A stretch of DNA of 64,000 bases from Methylobacterium sp. (GTDB lineage: Bacteria; Pseudomonadota; Alphaproteobacteria; Rhizobiales; Beijerinckiaceae): positions 1-64,000 of the forward strand of contig NZ_JAIETD010000124.1 of NCBI RefSeq assembly GCF_019745455.1. The letters are read 5' to 3'. Both the position numbers and the translations under genes were made by a program. Shown piece after piece: positions 27,333-35,208 of this stretch (within the stretch, counting starts at the first letter, position 1; every line of letters begins with the position of its first letter). The notes under the pieces were generated by a model that worked only from the letters and a program-made list of their open reading frames with translations, was not told where the DNA came from and ran no database searches.

Positions 27333-27382
27333 ATCCGCTCTCGCGGATTGAGGTGTTCGCCTCCCCTCCCCTAGCCGGGAGG
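27333..27382. repeat. Paired palindromes between pdhC and lpdA
   Basis: Two perfect inverted repeats: ATCCGC/GCGGAT with a 4-base loop (27333-27348) and CCTCCC/GGGAGG with a 6-base loop (27365-27382). The second resembles the palindromes in the transport operons at 56.26 kb and 47.44 kb, and may be a dispersed REP-type element. Confidence 0.45.
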
Positions 27383-27406
27383 AGAGCGCGTTAGCGACCT
27401 ACGCGA

Positions 27407-28810
27407 TCACACCAGCATCCCCATCGGCGCCTCGATCAGCCCCTTGAACGCCGAGATCAGTTCGGCGCCGAGCGCCCCATCGAGCACGCGGTGATCGCAG
27501 GACAAGGTCGCGGTCATCACCTGCACAACCGCAGGGGCATTGTCCTTGACGACGACGCGCTTCTCGCCCGCGCCGACCGCCAGGATCGAAGATTGGGGCG
27601 GGTTGATCACCGCGGTGAAGTGCTTGATGCCGAACATGCCGAGATTGGACACCGAGGTGACGCCGCCCTGGTACTCCTCGGGCTTGAGCTTCTTTGCGCG
27701 GGCGCGGGCGGCGAAGTCCTTCATCTCGTTGGAGATGGTCGAGAGCGTCTTCTGGTCGGCCTTGCGGATGACGGGCGTGAACAACCCGCCGTCGATCGCG
27801 ACCGCGACGCCGACCTCGGCGTTGTTGAAGCGCAGGATACGGTCCTCGGCCCAGACCGCGTTGGCGGTGGGCACCCGCATCAGGGCGAGGCCCATCGCCT
27901 TGATGACGAAGTCGTTGACCGAGAGCTTGAACAGCGGCTTGCCGTCTTTGCCCGTTCCCGCGCTCTTGTTGAGCTGCTCGCGCAGGGCCATCAGCGCGTC
28001 GATCTCGCAATCGACGGTGAGATAGAAGTGCGGCGCCACCTGCATCGCCTCGGTGAGGCGCTTGGCGATGGTCTTGCGCATGCCGTCGAGGGGCACCTCC
28101 TCGTAGGCGCCCTTCTGATAGAAGCCGCGGACCTGATCGACCGAGAGGCCGGCCGGCGCAGAGACGGCAGCCTTCGGGCCGGGAGCGGCCGGCGCTGGCG
28201 CGGTTTCCGCCGCAGCGGGGGGCGCCGGCTTCGGCGCTCCGGCCTTGGCCGATCCGCTCGCGATCGCCCCGCGCACATCGCGCTCGATCACCCGGCCGCG
28301 CGGGCCCGAACCGGAGACCGCCGAGAGGTCTATTCCTTCGAGTTTGGCGATGCGACGGGCCAGCGGCGAAGCGACGATCCGGTCGCCCGCTCCCTGCGCC
28401 TGCGCCGTGCCACTCGGTTTGGCGCCCTCCGGCGCCTCGTTGACGCGGGCATAGGACATGGTGCCGCCGCCGGGCGTGGCGTTCTCGGTGGCAGGTGGCG
28501 CCTCAGGCTTTGAGGTTTCGGCCTTGGCGGCCCCATTGCCGGGCGCCTGGACGCTTCCGGGATCCTCGCCCTCGCCCGCGATGATGGCGATGAGGTCGTT
28601 CACCGGCACGTCGGCGGTGCCTTCGGGGACGAGGATCTTGGCGAGCACGCCCTCGTCGATGGCCTCGACCTCCATCGTCGCCTTGTCGGTCTCGATCTCG
28701 GCGAGCACGTCGCCGGATTTGACCGCATCGCCCTCCTTCTTGAGCCACTTGGCGAGGTTGCCCTTCTCCATCGTCGGCGACAGGGCGGGCATCAGGACGT
28801 TGATCGGCAT
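27407..28810 (-). CDS. pdhC: Pyruvate dehydrogenase E2, dihydrolipoamide acetyltransferase
   Basis: The 467-residue protein starts MPINVLMPALSPTMEKG. Domains in order: lipoyl domain (1-80, lipoylated Lys43 in ETDKATMEV), Ala/Pro linker, peripheral-subunit binding domain (ASPLARRIAKLEGIDLSAV), second linker, and the acetyltransferase core with PHFYLTVDCEIDAL and the catalytic DHRVLDGALGAEL. It forms the core of the PDH complex. A longer frame upstream to 28888 overlaps the Uma2 gene and was rejected. The start is only 4 bases after the Uma2 stop, which suggests coupled translation. Confidence 0.94.
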   Translation of the reverse strand: MPINVLMPALSPTMEKGNLAKWLKKEGDAVKSGDVLAEIETDKATMEVEAIDEGVLAKILVPEGTADVPVNDLIAIIAGEGEDPGSVQAPGNGAAKAETSKPEAPPATENATPGGGTMSYARVNEAPEGAKPSGTAQAQGAGDRIVASPLARRIAKLEGIDLSAVSGSGPRGRVIERDVRGAIASGSAKAGAPKPAPPAAAETAPAPAAPGPKAAVSAPAGLSVDQVRGFYQKGAYEEVPLDGMRKTIAKRLTEAMQVAPHFYLTVDCEIDALMALREQLNKSAGTGKDGKPLFKLSVNDFVIKAMGLALMRVPTANAVWAEDRILRFNNAEVGVAVAIDGGLFTPVIRKADQKTLSTISNEMKDFAARARAKKLKPEEYQGGVTSVSNLGMFGIKHFTAVINPPQSSILAVGAGEKRVVVKDNAPAVVQVMTATLSCDHRVLDGALGAELISAFKGLIEAPMGMLV

Positions 28811-28814
28811 GGCG

Positions 28815-29408
28815 TCAGGTCTCTGGCGAAGTGGGGGCGGCCGGGTCGTCGAAGGGAAACAGGTCGTCGAGGGGGAACGACACGGCATCGAAGGGCGGTA
28901 GGCTGACCGGCTCGCCGCGCTGGACGGTGCCGGGGAGCAGCCACTGGCGGCCGGTCAGCGCGAAGCCTTCGAGGACGCCGTCGCCAGGATCGAGGAGCCA
29001 GAGATGACTGACGCCGGCCTCGGCATAGATGCGGCGCTTGGGGCCGCGATCGAGGCGGCTCGTCGAGGGAGACAGGATCTCGCAGACCCAATCTGGCGGC
29101 GTCTCGATGAAGGCGGTGTCCGGCTCGACCGGCATCCGTTCCCGCCGCCAGCCCGCGAGATCGGGTATCACGACGTTTGCCCCAAGACGAAGTTCGGGCT
29201 CGTCGATGAAGATCCAACCACCCGGGCCCCCACGCCCGCGATCGAAGGGTCCGTACAACTCGCCGCCCAGGCGTTTTGCAGCCCGTCCATGACGAGGCCT
29301 TGGCCAGGGATGCGTCTCCAGCGCCCCATTGATGATCTCGGCGACGAGATGCGCCGGGACCGCCTCGAGATCGGCATAGGTGGCTTCGCGGATCGCGGCG
29401 TCGGCCAT
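28815..29408 (-). CDS. Uma2 family (DUF820) putative endonuclease, inside pdh operon
   Basis: The 197-residue protein starts MADAAIREATYADLEAVP and has the PD-(D/E)XK nuclease pattern of Uma2: PHLVAEIINGALE-like N segment, NVVIPDLAGWRRERMP (metal-binding Asp), and DWVCEILSPSTSRLDRGPKRRIY with the Glu and a downstream Lys, followed by GVSHLWLLDPGDGVLEGF. Uma2 proteins are abundant in cyanobacteria and scattered elsewhere; most are of unknown function. Its placement between DUF5076 and pdhC, with 4-12 base spacings, is unusual and looks like an insertion tolerated in the operon or a cotranscribed passenger. Confidence 0.85.
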   Translation of the reverse strand: MADAAIREATYADLEAVPAHLVAEIINGALETHPWPRPRHGRAAKRLGGELYGPFDRGRGGPGGWIFIDEPELRLGANVVIPDLAGWRRERMPVEPDTAFIETPPDWVCEILSPSTSRLDRGPKRRIYAEAGVSHLWLLDPGDGVLEGFALTGRQWLLPGTVQRGEPVSLPPFDAVSFPLDDLFPFDDPAAPTSPET

Positions 29409-29419
29409 GGGCGCTGCCG

Positions 29420-29695
29420 TTAGTTGAAGCCGCCGGGGTCGAGGCTCTCGGCCTCCCACCCGGCGCGGATGCGGTCGAACGCCTCGTCTTCCGACATCCC
29501 GGTCTCCAGGCTGTAGGCTCGGGCAGCCTGGCGGGCGAGGTCGATCAGCAGGCGGCCCCAGGTCGCCGGGTCGTCGAAGGAACGGCGCAGGGCAACGCTC
29601 ACGGCTCCGTCCACGACAGCCGCACGCAACACTTCGACGCCGCCCTGTTCGAGGGCGTCCGGCGGCACGCTAAGTTCGGCGAAGGGTTCGCTCAC
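29420..29695 (-). CDS. DUF5076 family small protein of the pdh operon
   Basis: A GTG at 29695 starts a 91-residue acidic protein (SEPFAELSVPPDALEQGG, VVDGAVSVALRRSFDDPATWGRLLIDL, GMSEDEAFDRIRAGWEAE). Small proteins of this type (DUF5076) are commonly found between pdhB and pdhC in Hyphomicrobiales. No catalytic motif or membrane segment is visible; an accessory or regulatory role in PDH is guesswork. It begins 10 bases after the pdhB stop, so it is certainly in the operon. Confidence 0.75.
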   Translation of the reverse strand: MSEPFAELSVPPDALEQGGVEVLRAAVVDGAVSVALRRSFDDPATWGRLLIDLARQAARAYSLETGMSEDEAFDRIRAGWEAESLDPGGFN

Positions 29696-29705
29696 GATCC
29701 CGCCC

Positions 29706-31151
29706 CTATCGATAGCAGACCGCCTTTGCCGCCTCGACGACCTCGGCGACGTTCGGCAGCGCGAGCTTCTCGAGATTGGCCGCATACGGCATCGGCACGT
29801 CCTTGCCGGTGATGCGCAGGACCGGCGCGTCGAGGAAGTCGAAGGCTTCCACCATCAGGCGGGCGACGATCTCGGCCCCGATGCCCGATTGCGGGAAGCC
29901 TTCCTCCACCGTGATGCAGCGGCCGGTCTTCTTGACCGATTCCACTACCGTGTCGGTATCCATGGGCCGGAGCGTGCGAAGGTCGATCACCTCGGCCTCG
30001 ATGCCCTCCTCGGCGAGCGCCTGGGCCGCCTTCAGCGCGTAGGTCATGCCGATCGAGAACGACACGATGGTCACGTCCTTGCCGGTGCGGTGGACCTTGG
30101 CCTTGCCGATCGGGACCACGAAATCGTCAAGCTTCGGCACCGGGAAGGTCTGGCCGTAGAGGATCTCGTTCTCGAGGAAGATCACCGGGTTGGGGTCGCG
30201 GATCGCGGCCTTGAGCAGGCCCTTCGCGTCGGCGGCCGTGTAGGGCGCGATCACCTTGAGGCCCGGTACGTTCGAGTACCAGGCGGAGTAGTCGTGGCTG
30301 TGCTGGGCGCCGACGCGGGCGGCGGCGCCGTTGGGGCCGCGGAACACGATGGGGCAGCCGAGCTGGCCGCCGGACATGTAGAGGGTTTTCGCCGCAGAGT
30401 TGATGATGTGGTCGATCGCCTGCATGGCGAAGTTGAAGGTCATGAACTCGACGATGGGCCTCAGGCCGGTGAAGGCCGCACCCACTGCGATGCCGGCAAA
30501 GCCGTGCTCTGTGATCGGCGTATCGACGACGCGGCGGGCGCCGAATTCCTGCAGCAGCCCTTGCGTGATCTTGTAGGCGCCTTGGTATTCGGCGACCTCC
30601 TCACCCATCACGAACACGGAATCGTCGGAGCGCATCTCCTCCGCCATGGCGTCGCGGAGAGCCTCGCGTACGCTGATCGTCACCATCTCGGTACCGGAGG
30701 GGTATTCCTCCATCACCGGGGCGGGTGCCTTGTTGGTGATGACGGCCGGCGCCGCAGGGGCCCTGGGTGCGTCGTCCGACGTCTTGGACGCGGATGCGGT
30801 CTTTTCCGCTTGGCCTTCGGCCTTCATGTCGGGAGTCGGAGCGGGCTGGGGCTCGCCGGCCCCGTTCGGCTTCCTGCCCCCGCCTGAGGCCGCTGCCGAC
30901 ACGTCCTCGCCCTCGCCGGCGATGATGGCGATCGGGGTGTTCACCTTCACCCCTTCCGAGCCTTCTTCGACCAGGATCTTGGCGAGAATCCCTTCGTCGA
31001 TGGCCTCGACCTCCATCGTCGCCTTGTCGGTCTCGATCTCGGCGAGGACATCGCCGGATTTGACCGAATCCCCCTCCTTCTTCAGCCACTTGGCGAGCTT
31101 GCCCTCCTCCATGGTGGGCGAGAGGGCAGGCATCAGAATGTCGGTCGCCAT
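29706..31151 (-). CDS. pdhB: Pyruvate dehydrogenase E1 component, beta subunit with lipoyl domain
   Basis: The 481-residue protein carries an N-terminal lipoyl domain (MATDILMPALSPTMEEG; Lys43 in ETDKATMEV), a Pro/Ala linker to about residue 145, then the transketolase-like beta subunit (VREALRDAMAEEMR, GEEVAEYQGAYKITQGL, ITEHGFAGIAVGAA, and the C-terminal TVEEGFPQSGIGAEI). Possession of a lipoyl domain on E1-beta is typical of alphaproteobacteria. The lipoyl domain is almost identical to that of PdhC over its first 60 residues, consistent with duplication. With PdhA it decarboxylates pyruvate and acetylates lipoamide. Confidence 0.95.
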   Translation of the reverse strand: MATDILMPALSPTMEEGKLAKWLKKEGDSVKSGDVLAEIETDKATMEVEAIDEGILAKILVEEGSEGVKVNTPIAIIAGEGEDVSAAASGGGRKPNGAGEPQPAPTPDMKAEGQAEKTASASKTSDDAPRAPAAPAVITNKAPAPVMEEYPSGTEMVTISVREALRDAMAEEMRSDDSVFVMGEEVAEYQGAYKITQGLLQEFGARRVVDTPITEHGFAGIAVGAAFTGLRPIVEFMTFNFAMQAIDHIINSAAKTLYMSGGQLGCPIVFRGPNGAAARVGAQHSHDYSAWYSNVPGLKVIAPYTAADAKGLLKAAIRDPNPVIFLENEILYGQTFPVPKLDDFVVPIGKAKVHRTGKDVTIVSFSIGMTYALKAAQALAEEGIEAEVIDLRTLRPMDTDTVVESVKKTGRCITVEEGFPQSGIGAEIVARLMVEAFDFLDAPVLRITGKDVPMPYAANLEKLALPNVAEVVEAAKAVCYR

Positions 31152-31193
31152 GGGGTGCTCGTCGCTCGGGGTTGGCGGGCGGACTGGAGAAGA

Positions 31194-32261
31194 TCAGGCC
31201 CGCGCTTCGAGGAGGATGTCGGTCCAGAGTTCCGACGGATCGGGCTCGGGATCGTGGGTCGCGAACTCGGCTGCGTCGTTGACGATCTCTCGGACCTTCG
31301 CGTCGGTCGCCTTGAGCTCGGCCTCGGGCACGCCGTGCGCCTCGATCAGGCGCTTGCGCACCATCTCGATCGGGTCGTGCTCGTCTCGCATCTTGGAGAC
31401 CTCGTCCTTGGTCCGGTATTTGGCCGGATCGGACATCGAATGGCCGCGATAGCGGTAGGTCTGCATCTCGAGGATGTAGGGTCCCTCCCCCGAACGGGCG
31501 TGCTCGATGGCGCGGTTCGCCGCCTCGCGCACGGTGCGCACGTCCATGCCGTCGACCTGCTCGCCGGGAATGCCGAACGAGATGCCGCGCTTGGAGAAAT
31601 CGGTCTGTGCCGAGGCGCGGGCCACCGATGTGCCCATGGCGTAGCGGTTGTTCTCGATGACGTAGACGACCGGCAGCTTCCAGAGCTGGGCCATGTTGAA
31701 GCTCTCGTAGACCTGGCCCTGGTTGGCGGCACCGTCGCCCATATAGGTCAGGCTGACCTTGCCGTTCTTGCGATAGGCGTCGGCGAAGCCGAGGCCGGTG
31801 CCGAGCGACACCTGCGCTCCGACGATGCCGTGGCCGCCGAAGAACTGCTTTTCACGGCTGAACATGTGCATCGAGCCGCCCTTGCCGCGGCTGTAGCCCC
31901 CGCGCCGTCCGGTGAGCTCGGCCATGACGCCCTTGGCATCCATGCCGCAGGCCAGCATATGGCCGTGATCACGGTATCCAGTGATCACCTGATCGCCCTC
32001 GACCGAGGCCATCTGCATGCCGATGACGACGGCCTCCTGGCCGATATAGAGGTGGCAGAAGCCGCCGATCAGCCCCATTCCGTAGAGCTGGCCCGCCTTC
32101 TCCTCGAAGCGGCGGATCAGCAGCATCTCGTGATAGGCGTGAAGGTCCTCGTCCTTGGTGAACTGGGGCGTGTTTGGCGCCGGCGCATGATCGGGAGCGC
32201 TCTCGCGGGCGGCCTTTCCGGCTTCGGCTTTGGCGTGACCCGCTTCGTTCGCGGCATCCAT
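31194..32261 (-). CDS. pdhA: Pyruvate dehydrogenase E1 component, alpha subunit
   Basis: The 355-residue protein has a 40-residue Ala/Lys-rich N terminus followed by DEDLHAYHEMLLIRRFEEKAGQLYGMGLIGGFCHLYIGQEA, the thiamine-diphosphate motif GDGAANQGQVYESFNMA ending at VIENNRYAMGTS, and the phosphorylation-loop region YRYRGHSMSDPAKYRT. First gene of the pdh operon; its ATG at 32261 has GGGAGGT upstream. It converts pyruvate to hydroxyethyl-ThDP in the cytoplasm. Confidence 0.95.
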   Translation of the reverse strand: MDAANEAGHAKAEAGKAARESAPDHAPAPNTPQFTKDEDLHAYHEMLLIRRFEEKAGQLYGMGLIGGFCHLYIGQEAVVIGMQMASVEGDQVITGYRDHGHMLACGMDAKGVMAELTGRRGGYSRGKGGSMHMFSREKQFFGGHGIVGAQVSLGTGLGFADAYRKNGKVSLTYMGDGAANQGQVYESFNMAQLWKLPVVYVIENNRYAMGTSVARASAQTDFSKRGISFGIPGEQVDGMDVRTVREAANRAIEHARSGEGPYILEMQTYRYRGHSMSDPAKYRTKDEVSKMRDEHDPIEMVRKRLIEAHGVPEAELKATDAKVREIVNDAAEFATHDPEPDPSELWTDILLEARA

Positions 32262-32388
32262 CGGCGACCTCCCGTGACCTGATCTTGCCCGCCGAAGTCT
32301 TACGGCAGGGTCGGCCGGAAAGCGAGGGTGAGTGCAGGCGGGAGGATAGCAACGGCGGGATCTGTCACCCGTCTTGGCCGCTGCGCCG

Positions 32389-32700
32389 TCAGGGGTCGAT
32401 GATCACCACGTCGTTGGCGTGGACTCGGCCGAGGACGACGCGGGCACGCTCTTCGAGGAGGTCGCGATCGATCTGGTCCGAGCGCAGGAGCGCGACACGA
32501 TGCTCCCAGATCGCGCGGTCCGCCTTCACCGCGGCAAGCTCCTGGTTGAGGCCGTAGGCCTGGATCTTGAGGGCGCGCTTGGCGATGAGGCCGCGGTTGC
32601 CGCCCTCGGCTTGCTGTATGAAATAGCCGACGACGAGGGCCGACACGGCGTAGAGGCCGAGCGGCATCAGGACGGAACGGACGCGGCGACGGACAACCAT
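32389..32700 (-). CDS. ftsB: FtsB/DivIC-like septum formation initiator
   Basis: The 103-residue protein starts MVVRRRVRSVLMPLGLYAVSALVVGYFIQQAEGG: a short basic cytoplasmic tail, one transmembrane helix, then a periplasmic coiled coil (LIAKRALKIQAYGLNQELAAVKADRAIWEHRVALLR). That is the layout of FtsB/DivIC, which with FtsL and FtsQ regulates septal peptidoglycan synthesis. The position upstream of pdhA is commonly seen in alphaproteobacteria. A start four codons upstream is also possible. Confidence 0.8.
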   Translation of the reverse strand: MVVRRRVRSVLMPLGLYAVSALVVGYFIQQAEGGNRGLIAKRALKIQAYGLNQELAAVKADRAIWEHRVALLRSDQIDRDLLEERARVVLGRVHANDVVIIDP

Positions 32701-32774
32701 GTGCATGAGCATCGGCGCACAGGGTTAAGGAAGTCCTGACGGCCAGCTTTTCACCAGCGACAGGAACGGCCAGG

Positions 32775-33722
32775 ATGATGCGCTTCGACCTTGTCGATCT
32801 CAGCCTGTTCCGCCACGTGGTGGAGGCGGGCTCGATCACCCATGGGGCGGCGCGGGCAAACCTCGCCCTCGCCGCCGCCTCGGCGCGGGTGCGCGGCATG
32901 GAGGAGACGCTCGGAGCCGCCCTTCTCACGCGCAGCCGCCAAGGGGTCGCCTTGACGCCGGCGGGGCGCACCTTGGTGGCCCATGCCCGCGCCGTTCTCG
33001 ACCGGGTCGAGCGCATGCAGGGCGAACTCGCGGCTTACGCGGGCGGCACCGTCGGCCAGATCCGCCTCCTGTCGAACACCAATGCGCTGACCGAATTCCT
33101 GCCCGAGGTGCTCAGTGCCTACCTCGCCAGCCATCCCGGCGTCAGCGTCGACATCGAGGAGCGGACTTCGGACGAGATCGTCGGGCTGGTGGCGGAAGGG
33201 ACCGCCGATCTCGGCATCGTGGCGGGCACCGTCGATACCGGCAGCCTGCAGACCTATCCGTTCCGGCAGGATCGCTTCGTCGTCGTGGTCGCTTCCGGCC
33301 ACGCCCTCGACGGGCGCGGCGAGGTCGGCTTCGCCGAGGTGTTGGAACACGACATCGTCGGGCTCGACAGAGCCAGCGCGCTCACGCGCTTCCTTGCCGA
33401 CAAGGCCGCCCGCATCGACGGAAGGACCATGCGGCTGCGGGTCCAGTTGCGCAGCTTCGATGCCGTCTGCCGTCTCGTCGAATGCGGCGTCGGCGTCGGC
33501 ATCGTCCCCGAGACCACGGCGCGACGGGCGATCCGCAGCATGGGAATCGGCCTCGTGCCCCTGACCGATCCGTGGGCATTGCGCGACCTGACCCTGTGCC
33601 TTCGCGCCCTTGACGCCCTTCCGGCCTTCGCGCGGGATTTTGTGGCGCAACTCCGGGCGCCTGCAGGTTTCGATCGCCAGATCCCGAACGGGGGGCTCCC
33701 ATCCGGGGCCAGGCTTGGCTAG
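32775..33722 (+). CDS. LysR family transcriptional regulator
   Basis: The 315-residue protein has the N-terminal winged helix (LSLFRHVVEAGSITHGAARANLALAAASARVRGMEETLG, about 9-47; then TPAGRTLVAHARAVLDRVE) and a two-lobed periplasmic-binding-type effector domain from about residue 88 (GQIRLLSNTNALTEFLPEVL). Overall it resembles LysR members that regulate nearby transport or redox genes, with no ligand evident. Divergent from ftsB with 74 bases between; autoregulation is likely but unproven. The target is probably not the pdh operon itself. Confidence 0.9.
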   Translation: MMRFDLVDLSLFRHVVEAGSITHGAARANLALAAASARVRGMEETLGAALLTRSRQGVALTPAGRTLVAHARAVLDRVERMQGELAAYAGGTVGQIRLLSNTNALTEFLPEVLSAYLASHPGVSVDIEERTSDEIVGLVAEGTADLGIVAGTVDTGSLQTYPFRQDRFVVVVASGHALDGRGEVGFAEVLEHDIVGLDRASALTRFLADKAARIDGRTMRLRVQLRSFDAVCRLVECGVGVGIVPETTARRAIRSMGIGLVPLTDPWALRDLTLCLRALDALPAFARDFVAQLRAPAGFDRQIPNGGLPSGARLG

Positions 33723-33813
33723 AACGAAGTCGGCCGGAGCCACACGGCATCGGCCCAAGACGCGGCAGGTCGGGCGGCGACCCGTCGGAATAGGTCAGGG
33801 AGTCAGCGGCACC

Positions 33814-34266
33814 ATGCGCGAACCGCCGCGATCAGAGCCTGAAGCGACCCTCATCGATGCAGACGTGCATGTGGAAAGCTTCCGGCAGGCGCGCGAGGCG
33901 CGGCGGCTCGAACTCGTCGAGGATTATGTCGAGCTCATCGCCGACCTGATCGGCGACGGCGGCGAAGCGCGCCAGGTCGACATCGCCGCCCGCCTCGGCG
34001 TCGCCCAGCCGACGGTGGCCAAGATGCTCAAGCGTCTTGCCGAGGACGGCCTGGTGCAGCAGCGCCCCTATCGCGGCGTCTTCCTCACCGCGGCCGGCCA
34101 GACCCTGGCGACCCAGAGCCGCGAGCGCCACCGCATCGTCGAGCACTTCCTCTGCGCCCTCGGCGTCAGCGCCGAGACCGCCCGCCGCGACGCCGAAGGC
34201 ATCGAGCACCATGTCAGCGCTGAAACGCTGGAGGCATTCCGGCGGTTTTCGGAAGGGCGCAGCTAG
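33814..34266 (+). CDS. mntR: Manganese-responsive transcriptional repressor MntR
   Basis: The 150-residue DtxR/MntR-family protein has a winged helix (about 50-95: ARQVDIAARLGVAQPTVAKMLKRLAEDGLVQQRPYRGVFLT) and a dimerisation/metal domain with RERHRIVEHFL and DAEGIEHHVS. The His and Glu residues (His106, Glu131, His132) correspond to the Mn(II) ligands of E. coli/Bacillus MntR. It would repress Mn importer genes when manganese is sufficient. No mntH or mntABC lies in this window. The start at 33814 matches the length of E. coli MntR (155); the frame is open upstream inside the LysR gene but without homology. Confidence 0.88.
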   Translation: MREPPRSEPEATLIDADVHVESFRQAREARRLELVEDYVELIADLIGDGGEARQVDIAARLGVAQPTVAKMLKRLAEDGLVQQRPYRGVFLTAAGQTLATQSRERHRIVEHFLCALGVSAETARRDAEGIEHHVSAETLEAFRRFSEGRS

Positions 34267-34287
34267 CGCGGACAAGCAGACACCCTC

Positions 34288-35208
34288 CTATGCGGTGGCG
34301 GCTTCCGGCTCGGCCTCAACGGCCTCCGGCATCGCTTCGCCTTCGGGGATGACGTCGACCTCGACGCGTAGCTTCTGCGAGCCCGACGAGGAGACCATGC
34401 CGTCGATCGGCGCGACGTCGGTGTAGTCGCGGCCCTGCGCCACGAGGATATGGTCGTCGCGGACTCCGATGCCGTTGGTGGGGTCGAGGCCGATCCAGCC
34501 ATCCCCACACCACACCGAGACCCAGGCATGGCTCGCATCGGCTCCGCGAAGGCGCGGACGGCCCGGCGGCGGGAGGGTGCGCAGATAGCCGCTGACATAG
34601 GCAGCCGGCATCCCGAGGCCCCTGAGGCCTGCGATCATGATGTGGGCGAAGTCCTGGCAGACCCCGGCACGCTGCGCGAAGGCCTCTGCCAGGGGCGTCT
34701 GCACCGTGGTGGCCTTGGAATCGAATGTGAAGTCGGCGCGGATGCGCCCCATCAGGTCGAAGGCGGCGCCGTAGGCGCTGCGGCCCGGCGCGAAGCTCGC
34801 GCGGGCGTAATCGGTCACGGCCGGGACGAGGGGGACGCGAAGGCTCGGAAACAGGTAGTGGATCGGCGCGTCGGCCCCGAGGGAGCGGGAGGTCAGCGCT
34901 CTGAGCCGGACCTCCTCCCAGCTCTGGCCGGATTCAGGCTCCGGCAGCGGCCGCCGCTCCACCGCCACGCGCGAGAGCGCCTCGACCCGCAACTCGCTGT
35001 GGACCGCGTCGATGGTGACGGCTTCGATCTCCAATCCGAAGTAATCGCGCCTCACCACGCGGGTGCGTGGGTTCGGCGAGATCGTCAGGGTGCTCTCGAT
35101 CACCCGCTGGCCATCGCCCTCCTGCGGCCGAAGGCGGAGGGCGCAACGGGCGAAGCGAACCGGCTTGCCGTAGCGATAGCGAGTGAGATGGCGCAGCGTG
35201 TAGATCAC
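34288..35208 (-). CDS. Transglutaminase family protein of the amidoligase operon
   Basis: The 306-residue protein begins at a GTG (35208) that overlaps the stop of the upstream gene by 4 bases. It starts (M/V)IYTLRHLTRYRYGKPVRFARCALRLRP, the N-terminal bacterial transglutaminase domain, and carries the core triad Cys in QRAGVCQDFAHIMI, His in DASHAWVSVWCG and Asp in WIGLDPTNG. The C-terminal tail (EAMPEAVEAEPEAATA) is acidic. Members of this family are encoded next to circularly permuted ATP-grasp and alpha-E genes and are predicted to hydrolyse or form isopeptide bonds; the substrate peptide is unknown. The strand-specific frame continues as a long open stretch upstream to 37596, which is a GC artefact. 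Confidence 0.88.
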   Translation of the reverse strand: MIYTLRHLTRYRYGKPVRFARCALRLRPQEGDGQRVIESTLTISPNPRTRVVRRDYFGLEIEAVTIDAVHSELRVEALSRVAVERRPLPEPESGQSWEEVRLRALTSRSLGADAPIHYLFPSLRVPLVPAVTDYARASFAPGRSAYGAAFDLMGRIRADFTFDSKATTVQTPLAEAFAQRAGVCQDFAHIMIAGLRGLGMPAAYVSGYLRTLPPPGRPRLRGADASHAWVSVWCGDGWIGLDPTNGIGVRDDHILVAQGRDYTDVAPIDGMVSSSGSQKLRVEVDVIPEGEAMPEAVEAEPEAATA

